A stretch of DNA of 64,000 nt, taken from the NCBI RefSeq assembly GCF_000269965.1, contig NC_017219.1, positions 1 through 64,000 of the forward strand, read 5' to 3'. Every line of letters begins with the position of its first letter. The first letter of the stretch is position 1. The position numbers and the translations under genes were made by a program. The notes under the pieces are model-generated. The model did not search any database, was not told where the DNA came from, and saw nothing but the letters and a program-made list of their open reading frames with translations. The stretch comes from Bifidobacterium longum subsp. infantis ATCC 15697 = JCM 1222 = DSM 20088. Lineage in GTDB: Bacteria > Actinomycetota > Actinomycetes > Actinomycetales > Bifidobacteriaceae. Positions 28,783-36,945 of the stretch are shown here, piece after piece.

Positions 28783-29098
28783 CGATGACAGGTCAGGCTT
28801 CAGTGCCGGCGATGTGGCTGATGGCCTGATCGGATTCGTTCGCATGGTCCGAATGCGCCACCATCTCGATGGCCGCCGGACACCCGCTCACCGACGAACT
28901 CGAACGGCGCATCAGCGAACTTCAGCTGGAGCTGAAGCAGTGTGAAGGCCAGCAAGGGCGAACCGATCGGTCCAGCCGAGCTACTCAGACCAACCAGCCC
29001 AGCCAGTCCGTTCAGACCGACCTAACTATCAGAGCGGGCCCTCTGACCAGTCCGAACCATCTGACCGGCCTGTACTTGTTGACTAAGTGTGCGGCCCG
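28783..29098. other. Gene-poor spacer with possible C-terminal remnant
   Basis: On the minus strand at about 28808-28880, a short frame ends SDHANESDQAISHIAGTEA and then stops. It looks like the tail of a lost gene that I cannot identify. The 28940-29070 part is low-complexity, with repeated CAG/CCAG-type words. No gene is called. Confidence 0.3.
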
Positions 29099-30412
29099 TC
29101 ATTCGTTATGGAACATGCCGGCCATGTATACAGGCAGGTAGGTTACATTCCCTTCGACTGAGACGTTGCACGGGCCAAGCACATAGCCTGTATTGAGATG
29201 GTATTCAGGGTGGGCGAGCACGTTGTCCATTGCGCGATGGCGTTTGTAGGATTTGCCGGACTTCACCTCAATCGGCAGCACGTGATCGTTGCGGTCTTGG
29301 ATGAGGAAATCGAGCTCGCCAAGCTTCTTACTGTTGTAGTAGTACAGGTCAAATCCGTGAGCGCGTAGCTCTTGGGCCACCGCATTTTCATAGATTGAAC
29401 CGTAGTTGATATCAGGGTTGCCGTCGAGTACGTCGAGCGCGGTTTTCTTGAGAAACGAGCCGGTAAGCAGACCCACGTCGTTGTAAAAGAGTTTGAAGAG
29501 GTTACGTTCCTTGCTCATCTCCAACGGTGTGCACGGTTCGTCCACGTTGTACGCGGCGACGGCTACATCCGCATTGACCAGCCAATCGAAATCGGAAGCA
29601 ACCGATTGGAATCTCATGTTCTTTTCGATTTTGGCGAAGGTAAAGCGCTTGTTTGGGTTATTTAACTCGCTGGGCACCAAATCGTAGATAGCGCGGATAT
29701 GCAGCCGGTCTTCTTTGCGCGCGTATTGGCTGATATCGCGGCGATATTCACGCTTTATGTTCTCTTGTATAGTGCGCACGTCCGCAACGCTGCCGTTTGC
29801 CACGAACGAGTCGACTGCGGCAGGCATGCCGCCGATGACCAGATATTTGGAGTATAGCTCCATGAGCCTTTGATGAATGAACTCATCCACTTCCTGGTGC
29901 TTGGCAAAGCATTCGGCAAGCATATCGAATACGTCGTTGCCGATATGCTGCGACCAGCAGAACTCTTGGAAATCCAGTGGATACATATCCAGCTCGGTCA
30001 GGTACCCGACCGGTACCGAGCGTATATCTTCGAGCTCGACTCCAAGTAGCGAGCCGGAAAGCGCGTAATCGAACCGACCATCGTCTACAAGGAACTTAAT
30101 TGCGGTGACCATTTCCTTGCAACGCTGGACCTCGTCAAAGAAAATCAGGGTTTTGCCGGGTACTAATGGCGTATTTACGGCCAGTTCCAGCCTCATCAGT
30201 AGGTTTTTGGCATCGCGGGGCCGATCGAATAATGCAACGAGGTCAGGGTTCTCGATGAAATTGAGCTCGGCGATATGGTCGTAATGCTGTTGGGCAAAGT
30301 GCCTGATGATATAGGTTTTGCCAATCTGACGGGCTCCGGTGACCAGCAGTGCAGTGCGTTTCGGCGCGGATCTCCAAGCTTCCAGCTGTGTCTCGATTTT
30401 TCTTCGCAGCAT
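29099..30412 (-). CDS. Orphan AAA ATPase with DUF4143 domain
   Basis: 437 residues. Walker A TGARQIGKTYII lies near 26-37, Walker B LIFFDEVQRC near 90, and a sensor-like YALSGSLLGVEL near 120. The DUF4143 C-terminus has GELDFLIQDRNDHVLPIEVKSGK, an apparently complete PD-(D/E)XK-like set (E/D, D, E-x-K). It is a different subfamily from the gene at 26445 (GARQIGKT versus GARRCGKT). Four phased direct repeats lie just upstream. Confidence 0.88.
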   Translation of the reverse strand: MLRRKIETQLEAWRSAPKRTALLVTGARQIGKTYIIRHFAQQHYDHIAELNFIENPDLVALFDRPRDAKNLLMRLELAVNTPLVPGKTLIFFDEVQRCKEMVTAIKFLVDDGRFDYALSGSLLGVELEDIRSVPVGYLTELDMYPLDFQEFCWSQHIGNDVFDMLAECFAKHQEVDEFIHQRLMELYSKYLVIGGMPAAVDSFVANGSVADVRTIQENIKREYRRDISQYARKEDRLHIRAIYDLVPSELNNPNKRFTFAKIEKNMRFQSVASDFDWLVNADVAVAAYNVDEPCTPLEMSKERNLFKLFYNDVGLLTGSFLKKTALDVLDGNPDINYGSIYENAVAQELRAHGFDLYYYNSKKLGELDFLIQDRNDHVLPIEVKSGKSYKRHRAMDNVLAHPEYHLNTGYVLGPCNVSVEGNVTYLPVYMAGMFHNE

Positions 30413-30449
30413 GAGAATCTCCAGTCATTTGTAGGCCTTGCATCTATGC

Positions 30450-30570
30450 TGGGCACGTTTTCCAACTGTTTATAGAGCATATTTTACACTTTTCCAACCA
30501 TAAGAATGTGGTTTTGGCTACGTTTTCCAACCTCAGAATGGGGAGTTTTATACACTTTTCCAACTTATGT
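30450..30570. repeat. Four direct repeats of TTTTCCAAC, 32-33 bp apart
   Basis: Cores at 30458-30466, 30490-30498, 30523-30531 and 30556-30564, with flanking similarity (for example ACACTTTTCCAAC and a following GAATGTGG or TATGTGG). They run from about 45 to 150 bp upstream of the ATPase start at 30412 and are likely binding sites on one DNA face. Confidence 0.7.
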
Positions 30571-30608
30571 ATGTGGAGATTCTCTATTTCACGTGAGACG
30601 AAAGTGGC

Positions 30609-30635
30609 TCCCCTCTTTGAGGGGAGCCACGGAAT
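30609..30635. terminator. GTGGCTCCCCTC hairpin after dps
   Basis: GTGGCTCCCCTC and GAGGGGAGCCAC form a 12-bp stem around TTT. It is 12 bp beyond the dps stop on the minus strand and has the sequence of the dispersed REP-like palindrome. Confidence 0.6.
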
Positions 30636-30646
30636 ACAGCTTTTAC

Positions 30647-31126
30647 TTATGCCAGGTGAGAGCGCATGAACCACTGGAACTTTTCGAGTTCCTGCACGTG
30701 GTCCTGGATGATGTTGGAGCTGATCACATCCAGCTCGTCCAGCTCGGCGATGGCCTTGCGGTCGTCGGCGATGAAGGCGTCATAGTACTCGATCAGCGCC
30801 TTGAGATACTCCTCGGTGCCCACGCGGCCCTCGGCGTCGAACGACTTCCACGTGCGGTTGCGCACGATGGCGTCCGCGCGGCCGTCCGGGGTGCCGCCCA
30901 GAGTGGCGATGCGCTCGGCGGTCTCGTCGGCCTGAGCCAGCACGGCCTCGACCTCGGGGTCAAGCATCTCGTGAACGGCGATGAAGTTCGGGCCGGTCAC
31001 GTTCCAGTGTGCGTGCTTCAGGACCAGAGCGGCCTCCTGCTCCTGGCTCAGTCGGTTCTGCAGGATGGCGATGGCCTTCTCACTGGCCGCTTCATCAAGG
31101 CCCGGCATAACAAATGCAAGTGTCAT
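30647..31126 (-). CDS. dps: Dps-family DNA-protecting ferritin-like protein
   Basis: 159 residues, forming in relatives a 12-subunit shell that oxidises Fe(II) and binds or shields DNA under stress. Dps hallmarks include KHAHWNVTGPNFIAVHEMLDPEVEAV (inter-subunit ferroxidase His, Asp and Glu) and the C-terminal helix with VQELEKFQWFMRSHL. It is the normal Dps length. It starts after GAAGGAACATT and is monocistronic. It fits with AhpC and the AhpF-like protein further on as peroxide defence in an anaerobe lacking catalase. Confidence 0.95.
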   Translation of the reverse strand: MTLAFVMPGLDEAASEKAIAILQNRLSQEQEAALVLKHAHWNVTGPNFIAVHEMLDPEVEAVLAQADETAERIATLGGTPDGRADAIVRNRTWKSFDAEGRVGTEEYLKALIEYYDAFIADDRKAIAELDELDVISSNIIQDHVQELEKFQWFMRSHLA

Positions 31127-31222
31127 AATGTTCCTTCTTTCTGTAGGTGGAACCTGTCCATATAATTCTACGATTTTTGGTTATGCCCCGGGCTGAACGA
31201 ATAGGTGGTGAATATCATGTGG

Positions 31223-32566
31223 TTAGTTGGCGTCGTCGGTTTGGGGTTCCTCCGGCAGTGGCGCATGGTCTGGGGCGCCGGCTTTGCGGACTTCGATGGT
31301 TTCGATGCGGCGGCCATCCACCTTGGTGACGACCATGTTGTAGCCGTCGTCGGAATGCAGCACGTCACCCACCGCACCCATCTTGCCGGTCTTGGACAGG
31401 AAGTATCCGGCGACCGTCTCATACGGGCCGTCCTCCAGCTCGATGCCGGTCAGATCGGCGAAGTCCTCAATGGTCATGCTGGCTTCGATCGTGGCCACGC
31501 CATTGACGAACGCGGTGCGGGTGGTGCGTTCGCCGCCCTTCTCGCTGGGCAGATCGTACTCATCGCGAATATCGCCCACAAGCTCCTCAGTCATATCCTC
31601 AAGCGTCACGATGCCGTCCGTGCCGCCGTACTCGTCGATGACCACGGCCAGATGGATGCCGCGCTTACGCAGCAGTTCCAGGCTCGGCAGCAGCTTGGAG
31701 GTGCCGGGCAGGGAGATGCCTTCGCGCACCACATCGCGCACGATCTTGGCGTTCGGATCGCGCACGTCCAGCAGATCGCGCACATGCACGAAGCCGATCA
31801 CGTCGTCGAAATCCTTGCCGGTCACCGGGTAACGGGAGTACGGCTGGTCGCGTACGAACGCGGCGGCCTCGGCCAGGGGCTGGTCGCCCTCGATGAAGAC
31901 CACGTCGGCGCGCGGGCGCATCACCTCGGCGACGATGGTTTCGGACGCATCGAACACATCGTCCAGAATCGTGCGTTCGTCCTTGGAGAGGTTGGTGTTG
32001 GAGCTGACCAGCACGCGCAGCTCGTCGTCGGACACCTCGGACTCGGTCTGCTGCGGGTCGAAGCCGAGCAGGCGGACGATGCCGTTCGTGTTCTTGCCGA
32101 TGAGCCAGATGATCGGGCGGCAGACGGCGGCGAAGGCGTCGATGGCGGGCACCACGGCGCGCGCGATCTGCTCGGTGCGCTGCATGGCGATGCGCTTGGG
32201 CACCATCTCGGAGATAACGATGGAGCAGTAGGAGATGATGAGGGTCAGGATGATGTTCACCAGGCCGCCGGCGATGCCGGGGTGCACACCCCAGCTTTCG
32301 ACCACCGGAATCAGGTAGGGGGCGATGGAAGAGGCGCCGAACGAGGCGGACAGGAAGCCGGAGAGCGTCACGCCGATCTGCACGGTGGAGAGGAAGGTGT
32401 TCGGGTCACGTGCGATTTTGGCGACTTTGGCGCCGCGAGCGTCCTCCTGCTCCATTTGCTCGATCTGCGAGCCGCGCAGAGAGACCAATGCCAACTCGGT
32501 GCCGGAGAACACGGAACCGATAACGAGAAATACAAAAATCAGGAGGATGTTCAAACCAAGTGACAT
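31223..32566 (-). CDS. CNNM/CorC-family membrane protein with CBS pair
   Basis: 447 residues. An N-terminal DUF21 (CNNM) membrane domain with about four helices (1-180) is followed by a CBS pair (about 205-325: RPRADVVFIEGDQPL, then RDQPYSRYPVTG, VIDEYGGTDGIVTLEDM). The C-terminal CorC/HlyC transporter-associated domain follows (about 345-425). The family is implicated in Mg2+ and other divalent-cation efflux or tolerance. The ATG at 32566 follows AAAGG; the 10-codon longer frame is not needed. It is monocistronic. Confidence 0.92.
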   Translation of the reverse strand: MSLGLNILLIFVFLVIGSVFSGTELALVSLRGSQIEQMEQEDARGAKVAKIARDPNTFLSTVQIGVTLSGFLSASFGASSIAPYLIPVVESWGVHPGIAGGLVNIILTLIISYCSIVISEMVPKRIAMQRTEQIARAVVPAIDAFAAVCRPIIWLIGKNTNGIVRLLGFDPQQTESEVSDDELRVLVSSNTNLSKDERTILDDVFDASETIVAEVMRPRADVVFIEGDQPLAEAAAFVRDQPYSRYPVTGKDFDDVIGFVHVRDLLDVRDPNAKIVRDVVREGISLPGTSKLLPSLELLRKRGIHLAVVIDEYGGTDGIVTLEDMTEELVGDIRDEYDLPSEKGGERTTRTAFVNGVATIEASMTIEDFADLTGIELEDGPYETVAGYFLSKTGKMGAVGDVLHSDDGYNMVVTKVDGRRIETIEVRKAGAPDHAPLPEEPQTDDAN

Positions 32567-32693
32567 GCCTTTAACTCTAGGGGAGTGGCACGTCAAATTG
32601 GGGTGTGCTGGCTGGGCAGGGTTTGCTAGCTGCGCTGGCTATGTGAGGCGTGATGTGTGTTGACGTGTGTGATGGTGTGAAAGAGTACGCAAT

Positions 32694-32773
32694 GATACGC
32701 AATCGTGTCATATGGTGTAATTTCGTGTAATTTGGTACGCAATCGTGTAATATGGTACGCAATCGTGGCAGAT
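32694..32773. repeat. Four exact-period 20-bp tandem repeats
   Basis: Units start at 32694, 32714, 32734 and 32754 with consensus G(G/A)TACGCAATCGTGTAATAT. The second is more diverged, and a partial AGTACGCAAT precedes at 32684. They end about 28 bp before the start codon of the ATPase at 32802, covering its promoter. The rest of 32567-32680 shows no gene. Confidence 0.72.
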
Positions 32774-32801
32774 GGTATGTGTTGTGGGCAGGAGTGTGGT
32801 C

Positions 32802-33938
32802 ATGGCAGTCAATCCCTTCAAACCAACCGCCGGTAAAATGCCGCCGATTCTTATTGGCCGGCACTCCATTATCGAAGATTTTTCCGAGGCGCTGACCAAC
32901 GGGGTAGGGGCTCCTGGGCGCATCATGCTGGTCACCGGGCAGCGCGGCTTCGGAAAGACGGTTATGCTCACCGAATTTCGGCGCATCGCCAAAGCGCAGC
33001 ATTGGGAAGTCATTGGAGAGACGGCGTCCGCAGGACTGGTCACGAGACTCATAGCGGCATTATCGCCTTCGGGATTGCGTCTGGATCAGGCCAATATCAG
33101 TCCTTCCATTGGAATTTCCGGCATTGCCACGGCGAGTCTCGGGCAAGCGCACTTTTCCGCGGAATCCAATCCGCTGACGTTGCGCAACGCGTTGAACAAG
33201 CGGCTGGGCAGTAAGAAACTCGGCAAAGGGAAGGGCATTCTCATCACCATCGATGAGACGCAAGCGGCCTCACACGATGATTTGGTTGCCATTGCTACAG
33301 CCGTGCAGCACGTCATTACGGATGCCGATGAAAGTGATACGCCTGATGAGGATAAGAAGGGCGTTGCCATCGTATTTGCCGGCTTGCCGTATATGGTCAA
33401 CGATTTGCTGGATAACGAGGTAACCACATTCCTGCGCCGTGCGCTACGCCGCGAATTGGATAACGTGCCGCTTCCAGACGTCAAGAATGCGTTCCTGGAA
33501 ACAGTTGCGGATTCCGGCAAGACCATCAGTGGGGAAGATGCGCTTGAAGCCGCTCGCCAGTCTGAAGGATACCCGTACATGGTGCAGCTTGTTGGCTACT
33601 ACATGTGGCAATCTGCGCAGCGTCGAGGTTCAGATGTCATTACCGCGGACGACGTGTCGACCGGTGTTTCCGATGCGTTGCTCGCCTTCGACGATGCCGT
33701 ATGCGCTCCAGCGCTTGATGGCACCACCAGTGCAGAGAGGCTGTTCCTCGCGGCCATGGCCAAGGATTCGCCAAATCCCACGCAGGTGGGTGATATTGCG
33801 GATCGTGCGCGCAGAAGTCGAAGCTGGGTGAGCAAGTACCGGGCGGTTCTTATCAAGGATAAACTCATTCGCCCGGCAGGTCATGGGCAGCTGGAATTTG
33901 CGGTGCCGCATTTGGGGCAGTATTTGCAGTCGTTGTAG
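32802..33938 (+). CDS. Orphan Orc/Cdc6-like AAA ATPase
   Basis: 378 residues. An N-terminal PPILIGRHSIIEDFSEAL segment precedes Walker A TGQRGFGKT (near 47-55), a Walker B variant ILITIDETQAA, and sensor I VFAGLPY. The C-terminal part (about 300-375) looks like a winged helix (TQVGDIADRARRSRSWVSKYRAVLIKDKLI), so it can probably bind DNA. The start is set by AGGAG before ATG at 32802. Function is unknown. The 20-bp repeats directly upstream suggest that it binds and represses its own promoter. Confidence 0.85.
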   Translation: MAVNPFKPTAGKMPPILIGRHSIIEDFSEALTNGVGAPGRIMLVTGQRGFGKTVMLTEFRRIAKAQHWEVIGETASAGLVTRLIAALSPSGLRLDQANISPSIGISGIATASLGQAHFSAESNPLTLRNALNKRLGSKKLGKGKGILITIDETQAASHDDLVAIATAVQHVITDADESDTPDEDKKGVAIVFAGLPYMVNDLLDNEVTTFLRRALRRELDNVPLPDVKNAFLETVADSGKTISGEDALEAARQSEGYPYMVQLVGYYMWQSAQRRGSDVITADDVSTGVSDALLAFDDAVCAPALDGTTSAERLFLAAMAKDSPNPTQVGDIADRARRSRSWVSKYRAVLIKDKLIRPAGHGQLEFAVPHLGQYLQSL

Positions 33939-34127
33939 CACCAAATATCGGGTTGGGTTCATTCATTAGGTCAATTATGCGTTCATTTGGTGGGTTGCCG
34001 GCATGGTGAGGTGTTGGAATGGCAGCATTTCAATAGTCGGTATCGGGGTCCAGCGACCAAATGAACGCATAATTGACCTAATGAATGAAGTAAGCCGGTT
34101 GCAGGCGAGTTGCAATCCGGTTCTACG

Positions 34128-35237
34128 AATGCCGACGCATCTTGGCCACGGCATTGCTGACGCAAATACGCAGCACAATGGTGAAGACGACCACCATAAT
34201 CCCCAGAATGCCAATGTTGAAACAGAACTGATCCGTGGTGTGCTCCCATAGATCATCCTTTTTTGAACATCGGCACCTTGGTGGGGCCATACAGCAGATC
34301 GTTGAGCCCGATATCCGAGGCGGCGGCGGAGAAGCCCCAACGCCCGGGGAAGATCATGCTGACCAATTCGAGACTGTCGCGGCCAGTGACCGTAATCATG
34401 CCGCCGGAGAACACCAACTGGGCCATAACCAGCACCACCAGCAATGGCATCGTCTGTTCTCCTGACTTCACCAACGCCGAGCCGACCTCGCCCAACAATG
34501 CGGAAGTCCACGCAGTCAGCCAGATCGCCAACACCAGTTCGGGTATGCCGGAATCAGTGACCACACCATGGTCCGGGCCGGGCTTGCCGAGGCTGACCGC
34601 AGTGGTCAGAATCGCCGCCTGCAACAAGGTTTGCAAACCCATCACGATGAGTTTCGAGGCGGTGTATGACGTGGGCGCCAAGCCCACCGCGCGCTCGCGG
34701 TCGTAAATCGCTCGCTCGGAGACGATGTCTCGCACGGACAAAGCCGATCCCATAGAACAGGCGCCCAGTATGACGAGCACAAGCAGTTGACGAATCACCA
34801 GAGTGATGGTCTGTTTGATGCGGAATGGCTTTGCCGGTTACTCATGCTCGGTGTGCCGCATGATGGTGGATTCGGCCTGCATCCGCCAGCTGGCGCAACA
34901 TGGTCATCACCATAAGATCCAGCGCCGGGTCGAGGCCCGAGGTCGGTTCGTCGAGAATCAGCAGTTCGGGGCTGAAGGACCCGTGCACGCGGTTGGTTGT
35001 GAGCTGGGACTCGAGCCTTACCGCTTGCGTGCTGCCTGCCAGAACAGTGCCGACGGCATCCGATGGGGAAGGGGATGCGGAGGAAGATGCGGGTGACGGG
35101 GATACGGGTGATACTGGCACTGGCGATACTGTCGTCGTTGCCACTGCTGCTGGGCGGGGTTGCTGTTGCAGATGTGCGAGGGCCGGGTTGGCGGTACATG
35201 TGGCAGATCCATAATGGATAGTAAGGGTAGGCGGCAT
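34128..35237 (-). pseudogene. FHA/ABC-2 exporter gene, multiply deleted
   Basis: Minus-strand remains of a large FHA-ABC fusion transporter. The first codons (MPPTLTIHYG, from 35237) resemble an FHA-domain start followed by a Pro/Ser-rich linker. They run directly into an ABC ATPase tail (LLILDEPTSGLDPALDLMVM, Walker B and D-loop), with Walker A and signature deleted. An ABC-2 permease part follows (34798 to 34253). A run of six A at about 34256-34262 shifts the frame; the true C-terminus (WEHTTDQFCFNIGILGIMVV to KMRRHS) continues in the next frame to 34128. The 33939-34127 gap holds no gene. Confidence 0.75.
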
Positions 35238-35324
35238 TGGTTCAGATTTCCGTGTACTTCAATCTCTTTTAACACAGATGTACCGCGAACACATTGCACC
35301 CGGCAAACAAGTCCTGACTGATGG

Positions 35325-36008
35325 TCAGAAACTCAGCACCTCGACCTTGCCGGTGCTGAGCTGGTAACGGGCGCCGACGATCATCAACTGGTCGGCGGCC
35401 AATGCCTGCTGGATAATGGGGGATTGTTCCACCAGCGTCTCAATGGTGTGGGCCACATGCACACGCTCGATATCTTCATGCGCGTCGAGCTCGGCTTCGC
35501 GCGCCTGCCAGACGGACATGCCGGCTTGGCGCAGAATAATCGATTCGGCGGCGGCGATGTGCTCGTCGAGGTCGTCCATCGCGTCCGCGGCCTCCAGTGA
35601 GCCGTCGGCTTCGGAAGTGATGGTGTGCATCAGGTCATCCAGCTCCTGCTCGGCGGCCTCGATTGCGCCGCAGTGCTCGTGACCGAGCACACAGATCAGG
35701 CTGACGTGCAGTTTCTTGACCGCGTACTCCAGCGAGGCGATAACCGCGCTATCGATGAGTTGCCCGGCGGTGCGCACGGTGAACAGGTCGCCCAGGCCCT
35801 GATCAAAAATGATTTCCGGAGGCACGCGCGAGTCCGAGCAGGAAAGCACCGCGGCATCCGGGTTCTGGCCATCAAGCAACGTTTGACGGGTCTCCTGATC
35901 CTGCCATGGATGGTCGGGCTTGCCCTCGGCAAAGCGCCGGTTGCCTTGCAGCATGCGACTCCACGTTGCGTTTGCGGTCGATTCCTGTTCAAAGTCTGAC
36001 TGAGCCAT
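35325..36008 (-). CDS. Beta-class carbonic anhydrase
   Basis: 227 residues, interconverting CO2 and bicarbonate. The zinc ligands are visible as C57 and D59 in CSDSR, and H110 and C113 in GHEHCGA. The Asp/Arg dyad of CSDSR is conserved. The start has GGAGGTTTC. An acidic insertion (about 120-145) lies after the active-site region. In bifidobacteria it probably supplies bicarbonate for carboxylation reactions such as PEP carboxylase. It is monocistronic and divergent from ahpC. Confidence 0.94.
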   Translation of the reverse strand: MAQSDFEQESTANATWSRMLQGNRRFAEGKPDHPWQDQETRQTLLDGQNPDAAVLSCSDSRVPPEIIFDQGLGDLFTVRTAGQLIDSAVIASLEYAVKKLHVSLICVLGHEHCGAIEAAEQELDDLMHTITSEADGSLEAADAMDDLDEHIAAAESIILRQAGMSVWQAREAELDAHEDIERVHVAHTIETLVEQSPIIQQALAADQLMIVGARYQLSTGKVEVLSF

Positions 36009-36213
36009 GAAACCTCCATTATCAGCGGGCTGCTGATTGCCATATTAGCGAGTATTCGCGCATAGTCGTGATTGGGGCAACGGCCATTCGGGCACAAGAG
36101 TTGCGGGTGGTGTGATAAGGCTCATACGTTACACCCGCGCGAGCCGTGGCTCACCACATTACGATAGGTGGTGGTAAACGCTTGAAGATTAACAATTCCC
36201 GAAAGGACCGATG

Positions 36214-36777
36214 ATGACTCTTCTGCAGCATGAACTGACCGATTTCAAGGTGAACGCATTCCAGAACAACGAGTTCCACGAAGTGACCAAGGACGATGTG
36301 CTCGGCCACTGGTCCCTGTTCTTCTTCTACCCGGCCGACTTCACCTTCGTGTGCCCCACCGAGCTTGAAGACCTGGCCAAGAACTACGCCAAGTTCAAGG
36401 AAATCGGCTGCGAGATCTACTCCGTCTCCTGCGACACCCACTTCGTGCACAAGGCTTGGCACGACGCCAACGAGAAGATCGCCAAGATCGAGTACCCGAT
36501 GCTTGCCGACCCGACCGCCCTGCTGGCCAAGGATCTCGACACCTACAACGAGGCCGATGGCATGGCCGAGCGCGGCGACTTCATCGTGAGCCCCGAGGGC
36601 AAGGTCGTGGCCTACGAGGTCATCTCCTCCAACGTGGGCCGCAACGCCGAGGAGCTGCTGCGCCGCGTGCAGGCCTCCCAGTTCGTCTACGAGCACGGCG
36701 ACCAGGTCTGCCCCGCCAACTGGACCCCTGGCGAGGAAACCATCGAGCCCAGCCTCGACCTCGTCGGCCAGCTGTGA
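36214..36777 (+). CDS. ahpC: Peroxiredoxin AhpC
   Basis: A 187-residue typical 2-Cys peroxiredoxin that reduces H2O2 and organic peroxides. The peroxidatic Cys is in FTFVCPTE (about residue 47), and the resolving Cys is in DQVCPANW near the C-terminus. Two Met codons are adjacent (36211 and 36214); the second has better spacing from AAAGGACCG. The AhpF-like reductase follows about 170 bp downstream, so the two probably work as a peroxide-reducing couple. Codon use is highly biased, consistent with strong expression. Confidence 0.96.
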   Translation: MTLLQHELTDFKVNAFQNNEFHEVTKDDVLGHWSLFFFYPADFTFVCPTELEDLAKNYAKFKEIGCEIYSVSCDTHFVHKAWHDANEKIAKIEYPMLADPTALLAKDLDTYNEADGMAERGDFIVSPEGKVVAYEVISSNVGRNAEELLRRVQASQFVYEHGDQVCPANWTPGEETIEPSLDLVGQL

Positions 36778-36802
36778 TCGACACTGAATAGGCGGTAACC
36801 TT

Positions 36803-36924
36803 GGCTCCCCTCTCTGAGGGGAGCTGTCGCTGAAAGCGACTGGGGGGAGTGCTCGCGAGAGCTAGCCTGATCCGATATGCTCCCCTCAGTCTCACTACGA
36901 CAGCTCCCCTCAGAGAGGGGAGCC
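36803..36924. repeat. Inverted pair of REP-like palindromes between ahpC and ahpF
   Basis: A composite unit at 36803-36850 (GGCTCCCCTC/GAGGGGAGC plus GTCGC/GCGAC plus GGGGGGAGT) is followed by an inverted copy at 36879-36924. Each unit folds alone and the two can pair with each other, giving a large intergenic structure that may attenuate or process the ahpC-ahpF transcript. Confidence 0.65.
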
Positions 36925-36945
36925 AGTGTATGTAAGGGAGTTTTC

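Noticed and set aside
28869..29141. 90-codon plus-strand frame
   Set aside because: Second half is low-complexity and runs into the end of a real minus-strand gene; no ribosome site or family.
30450..30570. 33-bp repeats as a small CRISPR array
   Set aside because: Only 9-13 bases are conserved per unit, the intervening sequence is itself partly similar, and no cas gene is near.
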